NCBI RefSeq assembly: GCF_004323635.1
Contig: NZ_CP036515.1
Location: 62,001 to 126,000, forward strand
DNA from: Lichenihabitans psoromatis
Lineage (GTDB): Bacteria > Pseudomonadota > Alphaproteobacteria > Rhizobiales > Beijerinckiaceae
DNA length: 64,000 nt
Reading direction: 5' to 3'
How positions within the stretch are numbered: position 1 is the first letter of the stretch; each line of letters begins with the position of its first letter. Under the pieces are notes generated by a model. The model was not told where the DNA came from and ran no database searches. It saw only the letters and a list, made by a program, of their open reading frames with translations. Shown one piece after another: positions 8,797-17,397 of the stretch. The translations under genes were made by a program, and so were the position numbers.

Positions 8797-10308
8797 TTGG
8801 TCGCAAGCACGATGCTGCGGTTCGACAACGTCATGAAAGCGTTTGGGGGAACCCAAGCGCTGAAGGGCGTGAGCTTCGGCGTCGGTCGCGGCGAGATCGT
8901 GGCGCTGCTCGGCGAGAACGGCGCCGGTAAATCGACCCTCATCAAGATTTTGGGCGGCATCTACAAGGCCGATGCGGGTGGCATCAGCATCGGCGATCAA
9001 CCCTATGCCCATCGTCCCGCTGCGCGGGGCGGTCGCCAGCCGGTCGCCTTCATTCATCAGGATCTCGGCCTCATCGAATGGATGACCGTGTCCGAAAATG
9101 TGGGTCTTGCGCAAGGCTACGCGCGCCGAACGGGGTTCGCGCGCTTCGGCGCGATCGATTGGGCCGCGAGCGGGCGCGTCGCGCAGCGCGCCCTGGCTCT
9201 GGTCGGATGCGATATCGACCCCGAGCGCCGGGTTCAAAGCCTCAGCCGCACCGAGAAATCTCTGGTTGCGATTGCCCGGGCGCTGGTGAGCGATTGCGAC
9301 TTCCTCGTGCTCGATGAACCGACCGCCAGCCTTCCGGCCGATGAGGTCGAGCGCTTGTTCGCCGCGATCCGGAGCCTTCGCGCCCGCGGCGTCGGCATGA
9401 TCTACGTGTCGCACCGGCTGGATGAGATCTTCCGGGTTGCCGACCGGGTGGTGGTGATGCGCGATGGTCGCCTCGTCGGCGAAAAGTCGGTCGCCGAAAC
9501 CGATCCCGACGACCTCGTGCGGCTGATCGTCGGACGCTCCACCTTCGATGCCTTCGATAAAGGCGCCTTCCGGGCCGGCACAGCGCGGGTCACCGTCTCG
9601 AATCTCTCGACCGACGCCGCCGGCCCCGTCGATTTCGACATTCGCGAAGGCGAATTGCTCGGCCTCGTCGGCTTACGCGGCGCGGGTCAGGAAGAAGTCG
9701 GACGCGCCTTGTTCGGCGCCCTTCCGCATCGCGGACGCGTCACGATCGATGGCGGCCTTGTGGACCTCACCTCCCCCCGCAGTGCCCTACGGCACGGCGT
9801 CGGGTTGATGGCGCGTGACCGAACGGAAGAATCAGTCGCGCCGTCGCTGAGCGTCCGCGAGAACGCGTTTTTGAACCCGAGCGCTTGCCAGCGCAGCCTG
9901 CTGTCCATCCTGTCGCCCCGCGCCGAGGCGGCCCGTGCCCTCGATCTTGGCCGCAGCGTCGACCTTCGGCCCAATAGCCCGGAATTGCCGATCGAGCGTT
10001 TGTCCGGCGGCAATCAGCAGAAGGTCGTGGTAGGCCGCTGGCTGGCAACCGCCCGTAAGCTCCTGATCGCCGAGGATCCGACCGCCGGTGTCGATGTCGG
10101 GGCCAAGGCAGAAATCTATCGCCTCATCGCGCGCGCCTTGGGCGAGGGCCTCGCCGTTGTGGTGGTGTCGACCGACTTCGAGGAAGTCGCCCATATCTGC
10201 CACCGCGCCCTGGTGTTCAACCGGGGGCGGATCATCGCCGAACTGGCAGGGCCTGCCCTGACCATGGAGGCGGTGGTGCTTAGCGCCTCCGCGTCCGAAG
10301 CCGCATGA
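8797..10308 (+). CDS. Sugar-type ABC transporter ATP-binding protein (two ATPase domains, RbsA/XylG-like)
   Basis: About 503 residues with two tandem ABC domains, as in carbohydrate uptake ATPases. The first has Walker A GENGAGKSTL, signature LSRTEKS (divergent) and Walker B LVLDEPTASLP. The second lacks a standard Walker A (GLRGAGQEEV) but has the signature LSGGNQQK and Walker B LIAEDPTAGVD, the usual RbsA asymmetry. TTG at 8797 is favoured by GGGAGG six bases upstream; ATG at 8812 is the alternative. It is the first gene of a three-gene importer operon. Confidence 0.9.
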   Translation: MVASTMLRFDNVMKAFGGTQALKGVSFGVGRGEIVALLGENGAGKSTLIKILGGIYKADAGGISIGDQPYAHRPAARGGRQPVAFIHQDLGLIEWMTVSENVGLAQGYARRTGFARFGAIDWAASGRVAQRALALVGCDIDPERRVQSLSRTEKSLVAIARALVSDCDFLVLDEPTASLPADEVERLFAAIRSLRARGVGMIYVSHRLDEIFRVADRVVVMRDGRLVGEKSVAETDPDDLVRLIVGRSTFDAFDKGAFRAGTARVTVSNLSTDAAGPVDFDIREGELLGLVGLRGAGQEEVGRALFGALPHRGRVTIDGGLVDLTSPRSALRHGVGLMARDRTEESVAPSLSVRENAFLNPSACQRSLLSILSPRAEAARALDLGRSVDLRPNSPELPIERLSGGNQQKVVVGRWLATARKLLIAEDPTAGVDVGAKAEIYRLIARALGEGLAVVVVSTDFEEVAHICHRALVFNRGRIIAELAGPALTMEAVVLSASASEAA

Positions 10309-10323
10309 GCGAAGGGACCCCGG

Positions 10324-11418
10324 ATGGCGCTTAACTCGGTCAAATCGAATGCGCTCGAGCCGACGCGCTTCGAGCTCGACCAACTCTCACCGATGGGCCG
10401 AGTGGTTCGCCTGTTGCCGGTCTATGGGTTGGTGATTCTCGCGGTCGTCCTGGCCGTGTTCTTCTCGTTGATTCTGCCGTCGACGTTCCCGACGCTCCTT
10501 AATCTCCGCTCGATCGTCTCCGACAAAGCCATCATCGCGATTCTGTCGCTTGCCGTGATGATCCCGATGGTGACCGGCAAAATCGATCTCACGGTCGGCT
10601 ACGGCATCGTGCTGTGGCACATTCTCGCGATCAGCCTGCAGGTCTGGTTCGGCGTGCCCTGGCCGCTCGCCGCCATCATCGTGCTGCTGCTCGGGGCGGC
10701 CGTGGGTTTTCTTAACGGCGTCCTGGTCGAAGTCGCGCAGATCGATAGTTTTATCGCAACACTCGGCACCGGCACGGTGCTCTATGCCATCGCGATGTGG
10801 CATTCGAAGGGGCGCCAGATCATCGGGACACTGCCGGAGGGGTTCTTTACGCTCAACGGCGCGCGGTTTCTGGGCTTGCCCATCACCGGCTTCTACGTTC
10901 TCGCGCTGGCCGTGGTGCTCTGGTTCGTGCTCGAATATCTGCCGATCGGCCGGTATTTCTATGCCATCGGGGCCAACCCCAAGGCGGCGGCCCTCAACGG
11001 CATCCCGGTCCGGCGCTATACGATCGCGGCTTTCGTCACCTCCGGCACGCTGACGGCGGCCGCCGGCGTCATCCTGGCCTCGAAACTCCGGATCGGCCAG
11101 GCGAGCGTCGGGCTCGAATTTCTGCTGCCGGCGCTGGTCGGCGCCTTCCTCGGCTCGACCACGATCAAACCGGGCCGCGTCAATGTCTGGGGCACGCTGA
11201 TTGGCGTCGCGATCCTGGCGATCGGCATTTCCGGCATTCAGCAGCTCGGCGGCTCCTTCTGGGTCGAGCCGATGTTCAACGGATTGACGTTGCTGGTGGC
11301 GATCGGGATCGCCGGCTACGCTCAACGCAAACGCGGCGCGGCCGCAAGTCCACCCAAAGCGGTGGTCCTGCGCGACCCACAAGCCGTGCCAACACCACGG
11401 GAGGACACACAACCATGA
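10324..11418 (+). CDS. Sugar-type ABC transporter permease (RbsC-like)
   Basis: 364 residues, strongly hydrophobic with about 8-10 membrane segments. It contains conserved BPD_transp_2 features (GKIDLTVGYGI, GTVLYAIAMW, YAIGANPKAA, LLPALVGAFLGST). Partner of the preceding dual ATPase and the following binding protein. A GAAGGG site precedes the ATG, and the gene overlaps the next by ATGA. Substrate unknown. Confidence 0.9.
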   Translation: MALNSVKSNALEPTRFELDQLSPMGRVVRLLPVYGLVILAVVLAVFFSLILPSTFPTLLNLRSIVSDKAIIAILSLAVMIPMVTGKIDLTVGYGIVLWHILAISLQVWFGVPWPLAAIIVLLLGAAVGFLNGVLVEVAQIDSFIATLGTGTVLYAIAMWHSKGRQIIGTLPEGFFTLNGARFLGLPITGFYVLALAVVLWFVLEYLPIGRYFYAIGANPKAAALNGIPVRRYTIAAFVTSGTLTAAAGVILASKLRIGQASVGLEFLLPALVGAFLGSTTIKPGRVNVWGTLIGVAILAIGISGIQQLGGSFWVEPMFNGLTLLVAIGIAGYAQRKRGAAASPPKAVVLRDPQAVPTPREDTQP

Positions 11419-12536
11419 CCAGACACCTGTTTCGACGCGGCGCAGCTTTGCTGGCCGGCACCGCATTTTTGACCGGCTTGGCCTTGAGCGCGGCGCAAGC
11501 CGATGCTCTCGTCGATGCCGCCAAGGCGAAAGTCGCTGCCGCAACGCAAAAAGCCGGCAAGTGGGACGGCCCGACGACGGGCCCGAAGGCCGCGACCGGC
11601 AAGACCATCATCTATGTCGCCGGCGATCTCAAAAACGGAGGCACCGAAGGTGTGTCACGTGGCGTCGACGAAGCCGCCAAAGCGATCGGCTGGACCCTGC
11701 GGATCATCGACGGCCAGGGCGAAATCTCCGGTCGCACGGCGGCGCTCAACCAAGCCATGGCGCTCAAGCCCGACGGCATCATCGTGGGCGGCTTCGACGC
11801 CATCGAGCAAAATGCCGCGCTCGGTGCCGTGAAAGATGCCGGTATTCCGTTTGTCGGCTGGCACGCGACGGTGGCGCCCGGCCCGGACCCGAAGACCGGC
11901 ATGTTTGCCAACGTGAATACCAGGATCGCCGACGTGGCCGAGACAGCGGCCGATCTCGCGATCGCGGATTCGGACGGCAAGGCCGGCGTCGTGATCTTCG
12001 GCGACTCGCAATATGAGATGGCGATCACCAAAGCCCGCATGATGGAGGCCGCCATGAAGAAATGCAGCGGCTGCACCGTGCTGACGCTCGAAGACGCGCC
12101 GATGAGCGAAGCCTCGACCCGTATGCCGCAGCTCACCACCTCGCTGCTGCAGCGCTTCGGCGACAAGTGGACTTATTCGCTCGCGGTGAACGACCTCTAT
12201 TACGACTTCATGGGACCTGCGCTTGGGGCCGCCGGCAAGTCGGGAACCGACACGCCCAAGAACATTTCGGCGGGAGACGGGTCCGAGTCGGCGTTCCAGC
12301 GCATCCGGTCGAAGCAATATCAGATCGCCACGGTGCCGGAGCCGTTGCACGAACAGGGCTGGCAGCTCGTGGATGAACTGAACCGTGCCTTCGCCAAGCA
12401 GCCTTGGTCCGGCTATGTCTCGGGCATTCATCTCGTGACCGCCGACAACATCGGCTTCGACGGCGGCCCCGACAACGTCTACGACCCGGCCAACGGCTAT
12501 CGCGACGTCTATAAGTCGATCTGGAACGTCAAGTAA
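11415..12536 (+). CDS. Periplasmic sugar-binding protein of the ABC importer
   Basis: 373 residues. A signal peptide (about 1-30, ending AAQADA) precedes a type-1 periplasmic-binding fold (IIYVAGDLKNGGTEGVSRG, PDGIIVGGFDAIEQ, GVVIFGDSQYEMA). The ~45-residue Ala/Lys-rich leader before the fold is longer than in RbsB. Starts within the permease stop (ATGA overlap). Its stop overlaps the end of the convergent DHA2 transporter by 8 bp. The ligand cannot be told from sequence. Confidence 0.9.
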   Translation: MTRHLFRRGAALLAGTAFLTGLALSAAQADALVDAAKAKVAAATQKAGKWDGPTTGPKAATGKTIIYVAGDLKNGGTEGVSRGVDEAAKAIGWTLRIIDGQGEISGRTAALNQAMALKPDGIIVGGFDAIEQNAALGAVKDAGIPFVGWHATVAPGPDPKTGMFANVNTRIADVAETAADLAIADSDGKAGVVIFGDSQYEMAITKARMMEAAMKKCSGCTVLTLEDAPMSEASTRMPQLTTSLLQRFGDKWTYSLAVNDLYYDFMGPALGAAGKSGTDTPKNISAGDGSESAFQRIRSKQYQIATVPEPLHEQGWQLVDELNRAFAKQPWSGYVSGIHLVTADNIGFDGGPDNVYDPANGYRDVYKSIWNVK

Positions 12537-13932
12537 CGGTCGCAACCGATTCGACGGCTTTCGCGGCGGGTCGCTCGATCCGCAAACAACTGACGATCGC
12601 GGCCGCCAGCGCCATGGCGGCCGCGACACCAAGCCCGATCCGAGGCGCGTTGGCGGCGAAGAGCGAAAATAGGATCGCCATGATGACCGCGCCAGACGTC
12701 TGGCCGAACTGCCGCGCGGTCGCCTGCATGCCGCCCGCCGCGCCGCTCCGCGCTTTCGGGGCCGAAAGCAACATGTTGCGATTATTCGGAGTCTGAAAGA
12801 AGCCGAACCCGAGCCCACCGATCACCATGAAGGCGATCAGAGGCGCGATGCTTGACGAAAGCGGCCATACCGCTGCCAGGGTCAAGCCGACCGCCATGCA
12901 GGCGGCCCCCAGCGCACAAAGGATCGCGGTGGAGACACGATCCGACAAGCGGCCGGCCAAAGGAGCCGCGATCGCCACCGTGAGCGGCCAAGGCGTCATA
13001 TAAAGCCCGCTCATGAAAGGATCGAACCCGAGCCCATGCTGCAGATAAAAGGGGAGCGCCACGAAGGACAGCATCTGCGCGCCAAACATACAGACCGACG
13101 AAATGACCGAGTAGCGGAACGTCCCGCCGCGCAAGAGATCGAGCGGGATGAGGGGCGCGACCTGCCTCGTCTCGCGCCGCACCAGCATCATGAGGCTGAC
13201 CGCCGCGACCGCCAGCAGCAGACCCGCGATCAACGGCCGGCTCAGCAGCCAGTCGGCACCAATGACGAGCGGGGCCAGAAACGCGATGTTGAGCCCGACG
13301 CTGATGAGATCGACGCGACGACCATGCGCCTCCGTGATCGGCAGCGCCCGCGCCGCAACCAAGACGATCAGACCGAGCGGAATGTTGATGGCGAAGAGCC
13401 AAGGCCAGCTCGCCAGAGAGAGAATGCCGGCCCCGAGCGTCGGGCCCGCGGCCGAGGATAGGCCCACCACAAGGGCGTTCATGCCGATGGCGCTGCCGAG
13501 CAGGCGATACGGAAAGGTGAACCGCAGCAAGGCCGCGATCATAGACATGATAGCGGCTGATCCCAGGCCCTGCAGAACACGCGAGGCGATAAGGATGGGG
13601 AGATTGGGAGAGAACGCACAGCAGGCGGATGCCAGCGTGAAGAGCAGCACGCCCCCGATGAAAACGCGTCGAAAGCCGATGCTTTCGCCCAAAGCCGCAA
13701 AGGGCAAAAGCGCGGCAACCAAGGCGACCTGATAGCCGGTGACGATCCACACGGATGCCGCCGCCGAGACCTGCAGCGTGGTCGCGATGGTCGGCAGCGC
13801 CACATTGGCGATGGCGCCGTCGAGAACCGCGAGAACAATCGCGGTCAGGATCGCGAAGGTCGCAACGTAACGTTGTGGCGTGGGGAGCCCGTCCGTGGGG
13901 ATGGCGGCTTGGGGTGCGGACGGAGCATGCAT
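12529..13932 (-). CDS. MFS drug/solute efflux transporter, DHA2 (EmrB/QacA) type
   Basis: 467 residues with multiple hydrophobic helices throughout. The first helix has LDGAIANVALPTIA (DHA2 motif D1), followed by the W-I-V-T-G-Y-Q segment and GESIGFRRVF between TM2 and TM3 (motif A variant). Proton-driven export of drugs or metabolites is expected. It is convergent with the ABC importer and slightly overlaps it; no adjacent regulator or membrane-fusion partner is visible. Confidence 0.88.
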   Translation of the reverse strand: MHAPSAPQAAIPTDGLPTPQRYVATFAILTAIVLAVLDGAIANVALPTIATTLQVSAAASVWIVTGYQVALVAALLPFAALGESIGFRRVFIGGVLLFTLASACCAFSPNLPILIASRVLQGLGSAAIMSMIAALLRFTFPYRLLGSAIGMNALVVGLSSAAGPTLGAGILSLASWPWLFAINIPLGLIVLVAARALPITEAHGRRVDLISVGLNIAFLAPLVIGADWLLSRPLIAGLLLAVAAVSLMMLVRRETRQVAPLIPLDLLRGGTFRYSVISSVCMFGAQMLSFVALPFYLQHGLGFDPFMSGLYMTPWPLTVAIAAPLAGRLSDRVSTAILCALGAACMAVGLTLAAVWPLSSSIAPLIAFMVIGGLGFGFFQTPNNRNMLLSAPKARSGAAGGMQATARQFGQTSGAVIMAILFSLFAANAPRIGLGVAAAMALAAAIVSCLRIERPAAKAVESVATVT

Positions 13933-14044
13933 GGACGACGTTGTAGAGCAAGACGCACGGGGATCAACCGGTTCCGTCTTGCCACGGTCGACCCCAATTC
14001 CGCGTCACAAACTCAGGGTCGAGACATCGCTCGACGGCTGCCGC

Positions 14045-14191
14045 TCAATGCCGTTTGTGGCGCCGGTGTTGCTCCCAAAGAGCGCCGGCACCGTCGCCGC
14101 CATAGATACAGATCAAGACGACCAGCGGGACTGCGGCAAAGACCATCAGCAAAGCATTGAATGAAGTCATCGAGACCGACATCATGGTCAT
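14045..14191 (-). CDS. Small single-pass membrane protein
   Basis: Up to 48 residues. Four possible ATGs (14191, 14185, 14182, 14170) cluster behind a GGAGG site at about 14194-14198; spacing favours 14185. It contains one hydrophobic segment (NALLMVFAAVPLVVLICIY) followed by a polar Arg/His-rich tail. Typical of small membrane subunits or stress peptides; no family recognised. It lies downstream of a decayed gene on the same strand. Confidence 0.5.
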   Translation of the reverse strand: MTMMSVSMTSFNALLMVFAAVPLVVLICIYGGDGAGALWEQHRRHKRH

Positions 14192-14290
14192 GTCCTCCGA
14201 TCCACACCGTGTTGTTCCGGCGCGTGACCTCCTAATATTACTCCTAACTCTATTCTGGCCGATATCACATTTGTGTGAAGTCGTACCGCC

Positions 14291-14801
14291 TCAGAATGTG
14301 GCCGCGACCCTGAACAGATCACGCAGATCCCGACCACGCGAGGGAGGCCATAATTCTGTTTCAGACCGGCCATCGCTTGTTGAGCGACTTGCCATCTCGG
14401 GCCGCCGAAATCACTCCGGATCGCAGTGATCGCGTCTTTGACGGCATCTGGATCGTCGTATGAAACTCGGTACGCGTGATCCGCGCCAAGGTGGAGAGAT
14501 GCTTCCGCGTCGGCTTGATCGACGATGATCACCGCTTCGCTATAGGCGGCTATCAAACTCTTGGTAAACGGCTTGAACCCATCGAACCCGTGACGGTGTC
14601 GGAGCGCAAAGTGGCAAGCGCCTTTTTAAGTCTGATCTCTAGTAACGTAAGATCGGCTTTCTGACGCTAACGGTTCAGATAAGCGTCGATGACATCCAAG
14701 TAATGATCCCAGATATCTGATCCAATCGGCGCAGACTGGTCCCAGATTTCCCGATATGTGCTGAACATCCCGCCCCCGCCGGTTCCAGCCGGTCCCATCA
14801 T
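14291..14801 (-). pseudogene. Decayed gene: amber stop plus frameshift
   Basis: From the ATGs at 14801/14798 a 44-residue peptide with coding character (MFSTYREIWDQSAPIGSDIW...) ends at TAG 14669-14667. The same frame continues with a convincing amphipathic helical sequence (KADLTLLEIRLKKALATLR, DDPDAVKDAITAIRSDF, QQAMAGLKQNYGLPR). Near 14330-14345 the sensible reading shifts frame to ...GRDLRDLFRVAATF and stops at 14291. Together this looks like one ~165-residue protein broken twice. No family is recognised. Confidence 0.5.
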
Positions 14802-15116
14802 CGGCACCGATTCTGCTCTCGCGTCGATATCAGCGCACCGGGTTAGCGGAAAGGCAGGCGGGCTTTTCCCACGTCACTCCCATTCTTTTAGGCCGGAGCA
14901 GTCTCTTGCCTCACAAGCACCACAAACTTTTGAGTAATGAGTTAATAAAAAATTAATATTACGAAACGGCACATGATAAAAAGTTGAATCAAATATTGAC
15001 GAATCAGCCGTTCGCTCCCCTTTTATCGTCACCAGCAGCAAGGCGGTTACGGCGTCTCTGAGTTAGGAAGCTAGCCTGACAACATTGACGGCTGCCTTAA
15101 CAGCAGAGAATTAGCC
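14802..15116. other. A+T-rich upstream region of the cellulose synthase operon
   Basis: No gene seen. The segment 14925-15000 is much richer in A and T than its neighbours and most likely carries the promoter and control sites of bcsA; no specific operator was identified. Confidence 0.4.
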
Positions 15117-17306
15117 ATGATCAAAACAATGACTTTTCTCATCTGGGGCATCGCCGCTGTTGTCACATTCGTCGCGGCTGGATTACCCCTCGGGGTCGAA
15201 GCACAGATCGCACTTGCGTGCTCGGCTTTGGTCGTCATGGTTGCGATCAAGCTCCTGAAGCTTTCGGGTGCCTGGCGTCCAGTGTTCCTGGCACTCGGGA
15301 CGTTCGTGGTCTTGCGTTATGTGCTCTGGCGCTTGACCAGCACGGTGCCCTCGATCGACTCGCCGTTGGATTTCACCGCAGGAATGATCCTGGTCTGCGC
15401 GGAATGCTACTGCGTCACTATGCTGTTTCTCAGTCTCTTCACGGTTGCTGACCCGATCGACCGCCCCAAGGCGCCGCAATTGAGCGCGGCCGACGCTCCT
15501 GTCGTCGACGTCTTCGTGCCGTCCTATAACGAGAGCATCGACATCGTGGCGCCGACCCTCGCGGCGGCCAAGCGAATGACCTACCCGGCCGGCAAGCTCA
15601 ACGTCTTCCTGCTCGACGACGGCGGTACCGAAGAGAAGGTGCAATCTGACAATCCCGGCATTGCCGCGAAAGCCCAGGCCCGCCGCGAAAGCATGCAGGC
15701 GCTCTGCCGCGAGCTCGGGGTCACCTATCTGACCCGCGATCATAATTCGCATGCGAAGGCCGGCAATCTCAACAACGGCTTGGCCCATAGCGACGGCGAG
15801 ATCGTCGCTGTGTTTGACGCTGATCACGTGCCCGCAGTCGATTTCCTGACCGAGACGGTCGGGTTCTTCAGCACGGACGACAAGCTGTTTCTGGTGCAGA
15901 CACCACATTTCTTCCTCAACAAGGATCCGATCGAGAAGAACATCTCGGCGGCCCACATGCCATCCGAAAACGAGATGTTTTACGGCATGGTCCAGAAGGG
16001 CCTCGACAAGTGGAACGCGGCGTTCTTCTGCGGTTCGGCAGCGCTATTGCGCCGGCAGGCTCTCGAACAAGTGGGTGGTTTCCAGGGATCCTCGATCACC
16101 GAGGATGCCGAAAGCGCGCTCGAACTGCACTCGCGCGGCTGGAACAGTCTCTATGTTGAAAAGCCGCTCGTGGCCGGCCTGCAGCCCGAGACGTTCGACG
16201 CCTTCATCACCCAGCGGTCGCGTTGGTGCCGCGGCATGGTGCAGATCATGCTGCTGAAAAACCCACTGTTCAAGAGCGGCCTTAGCTTGCCGCAGCGGCT
16301 CTGTTATCTATCGAGCAGCATGTTCTGGCTGTTCCCACTGTCCCGCATGGTCTTTATCTTTGCGCCAATGCTCTACATCTTCTTCGGCATGAAGATCTAT
16401 ATCGCGAATGGGCAGGAATTCTTGGCCTATACGCTGACCTACATGCTCGCCGCGCTCATGATTCAAAGCTATGTCTTCGGCCAGTTCCGTTGGCCATGGG
16501 CGTCCGACATCTATGAATATATTCAATCCGTCATGCTATTCCGCGCCGTCATCAGCGTCTTCATCAACCCGCGTCGTCCCAAATTCGACGTGACCGCCAA
16601 AGGACAGACGCTGGACGAAAGCCGCCTATCGGGCCTCGCCACACCTTATTTCGTCATCTTCTTCCTCGTGTTGGCCAGCATGATCGTGCTCGGCTTCCGA
16701 TTTGCCAATGAGCCGAACACCCGCGACCTCATCACCGTGGTGGGCGTGTGGAGCGCCCTGAACCTGTTCCTGACCGGCATCTCGCTGGGCGCCGTCTGCG
16801 AGCTGCAGGAACGTCGCAGCGTTCCCCGCGTCAGCAGCAATCTCAAGGCAAGTCTCGTGTTCGGAACCGAGATTCTGCCGGTCGTGATCGAGGATATGTC
16901 CTTCGGTGGCCTGCGGGTGCGTCTGCTCGGAACCGCTCAGCTGCCGCCTCGCACCCCCGGCATTCTCCGCATCGTGAGCGGCGATGCACTTGGGACCGTA
17001 CTCGAAACACCCGTGACGAGCGTCGGTCGCCGCTCCTTCGACGAGGGGCGGGGCGCCGGCCTCAAATTCTACGGCGTCAATGCGGATCGCTTCAAGATCA
17101 TCGCCAAGGTCGTGTTCGCCGACATCACGCCGGTCCACCAAGGGCGGGTCGATAATTACAAACAGGTCGGCGTGCTTCGTGGCACCGCCATCATCGTGAC
17201 CTGGTGGTTCGCCCAGACCACGCGCGGCCTCTATTACGCCGTGTTCCGTCGCGGCCAAGTCAGCGCCGGCCGAACCGACGCCTCGACCGAGACGACCACG
17301 AGCTGA
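15117..17306 (+). CDS. bcsA: Cellulose synthase catalytic subunit BcsA (UDP-forming)
   Basis: 729 residues. Membrane helices at the N-terminus, then a GT2 domain with the processive-synthase motifs: LLDDGG, FDADHVP (DxD), SITEDAE (TED) and QRSRWCRG (QxxRW). Further helices form the glucan channel. The C-terminal PilZ domain carries RRSVPR (RxxxR) and DMSFGG (DxSxxG), so activation by cyclic-di-GMP is expected. It polymerises UDP-glucose into beta-1,4-glucan at the inner membrane with BcsB. A diguanylate cyclase/phosphodiesterase is encoded 14 kb downstream. Confidence 0.95.
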   Translation: MIKTMTFLIWGIAAVVTFVAAGLPLGVEAQIALACSALVVMVAIKLLKLSGAWRPVFLALGTFVVLRYVLWRLTSTVPSIDSPLDFTAGMILVCAECYCVTMLFLSLFTVADPIDRPKAPQLSAADAPVVDVFVPSYNESIDIVAPTLAAAKRMTYPAGKLNVFLLDDGGTEEKVQSDNPGIAAKAQARRESMQALCRELGVTYLTRDHNSHAKAGNLNNGLAHSDGEIVAVFDADHVPAVDFLTETVGFFSTDDKLFLVQTPHFFLNKDPIEKNISAAHMPSENEMFYGMVQKGLDKWNAAFFCGSAALLRRQALEQVGGFQGSSITEDAESALELHSRGWNSLYVEKPLVAGLQPETFDAFITQRSRWCRGMVQIMLLKNPLFKSGLSLPQRLCYLSSSMFWLFPLSRMVFIFAPMLYIFFGMKIYIANGQEFLAYTLTYMLAALMIQSYVFGQFRWPWASDIYEYIQSVMLFRAVISVFINPRRPKFDVTAKGQTLDESRLSGLATPYFVIFFLVLASMIVLGFRFANEPNTRDLITVVGVWSALNLFLTGISLGAVCELQERRSVPRVSSNLKASLVFGTEILPVVIEDMSFGGLRVRLLGTAQLPPRTPGILRIVSGDALGTVLETPVTSVGRRSFDEGRGAGLKFYGVNADRFKIIAKVVFADITPVHQGRVDNYKQVGVLRGTAIIVTWWFAQTTRGLYYAVFRRGQVSAGRTDASTETTTS

Positions 17307-17397
17307 GCCTCGATCCGATCCGCCGCCGAAGCATCCGCCCTTTAAGCGGGTGCCTCGAAGCCCCTGCACCCTGATCTCCCGTTCGAGAGCCGCCACC

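Noticed and set aside
10387..12818. Two long minus-strand frames over the ABC transporter genes
   Set aside because: Shadows of the permease and binding-protein genes; Arg/Asp/Gln-rich and without domain signatures.
12782..13951. Second minus-strand frame inside the MFS gene
   Set aside because: Same strand, different register; Arg/Gly/His-rich and lacks membrane segments, unlike the DHA2 frame.
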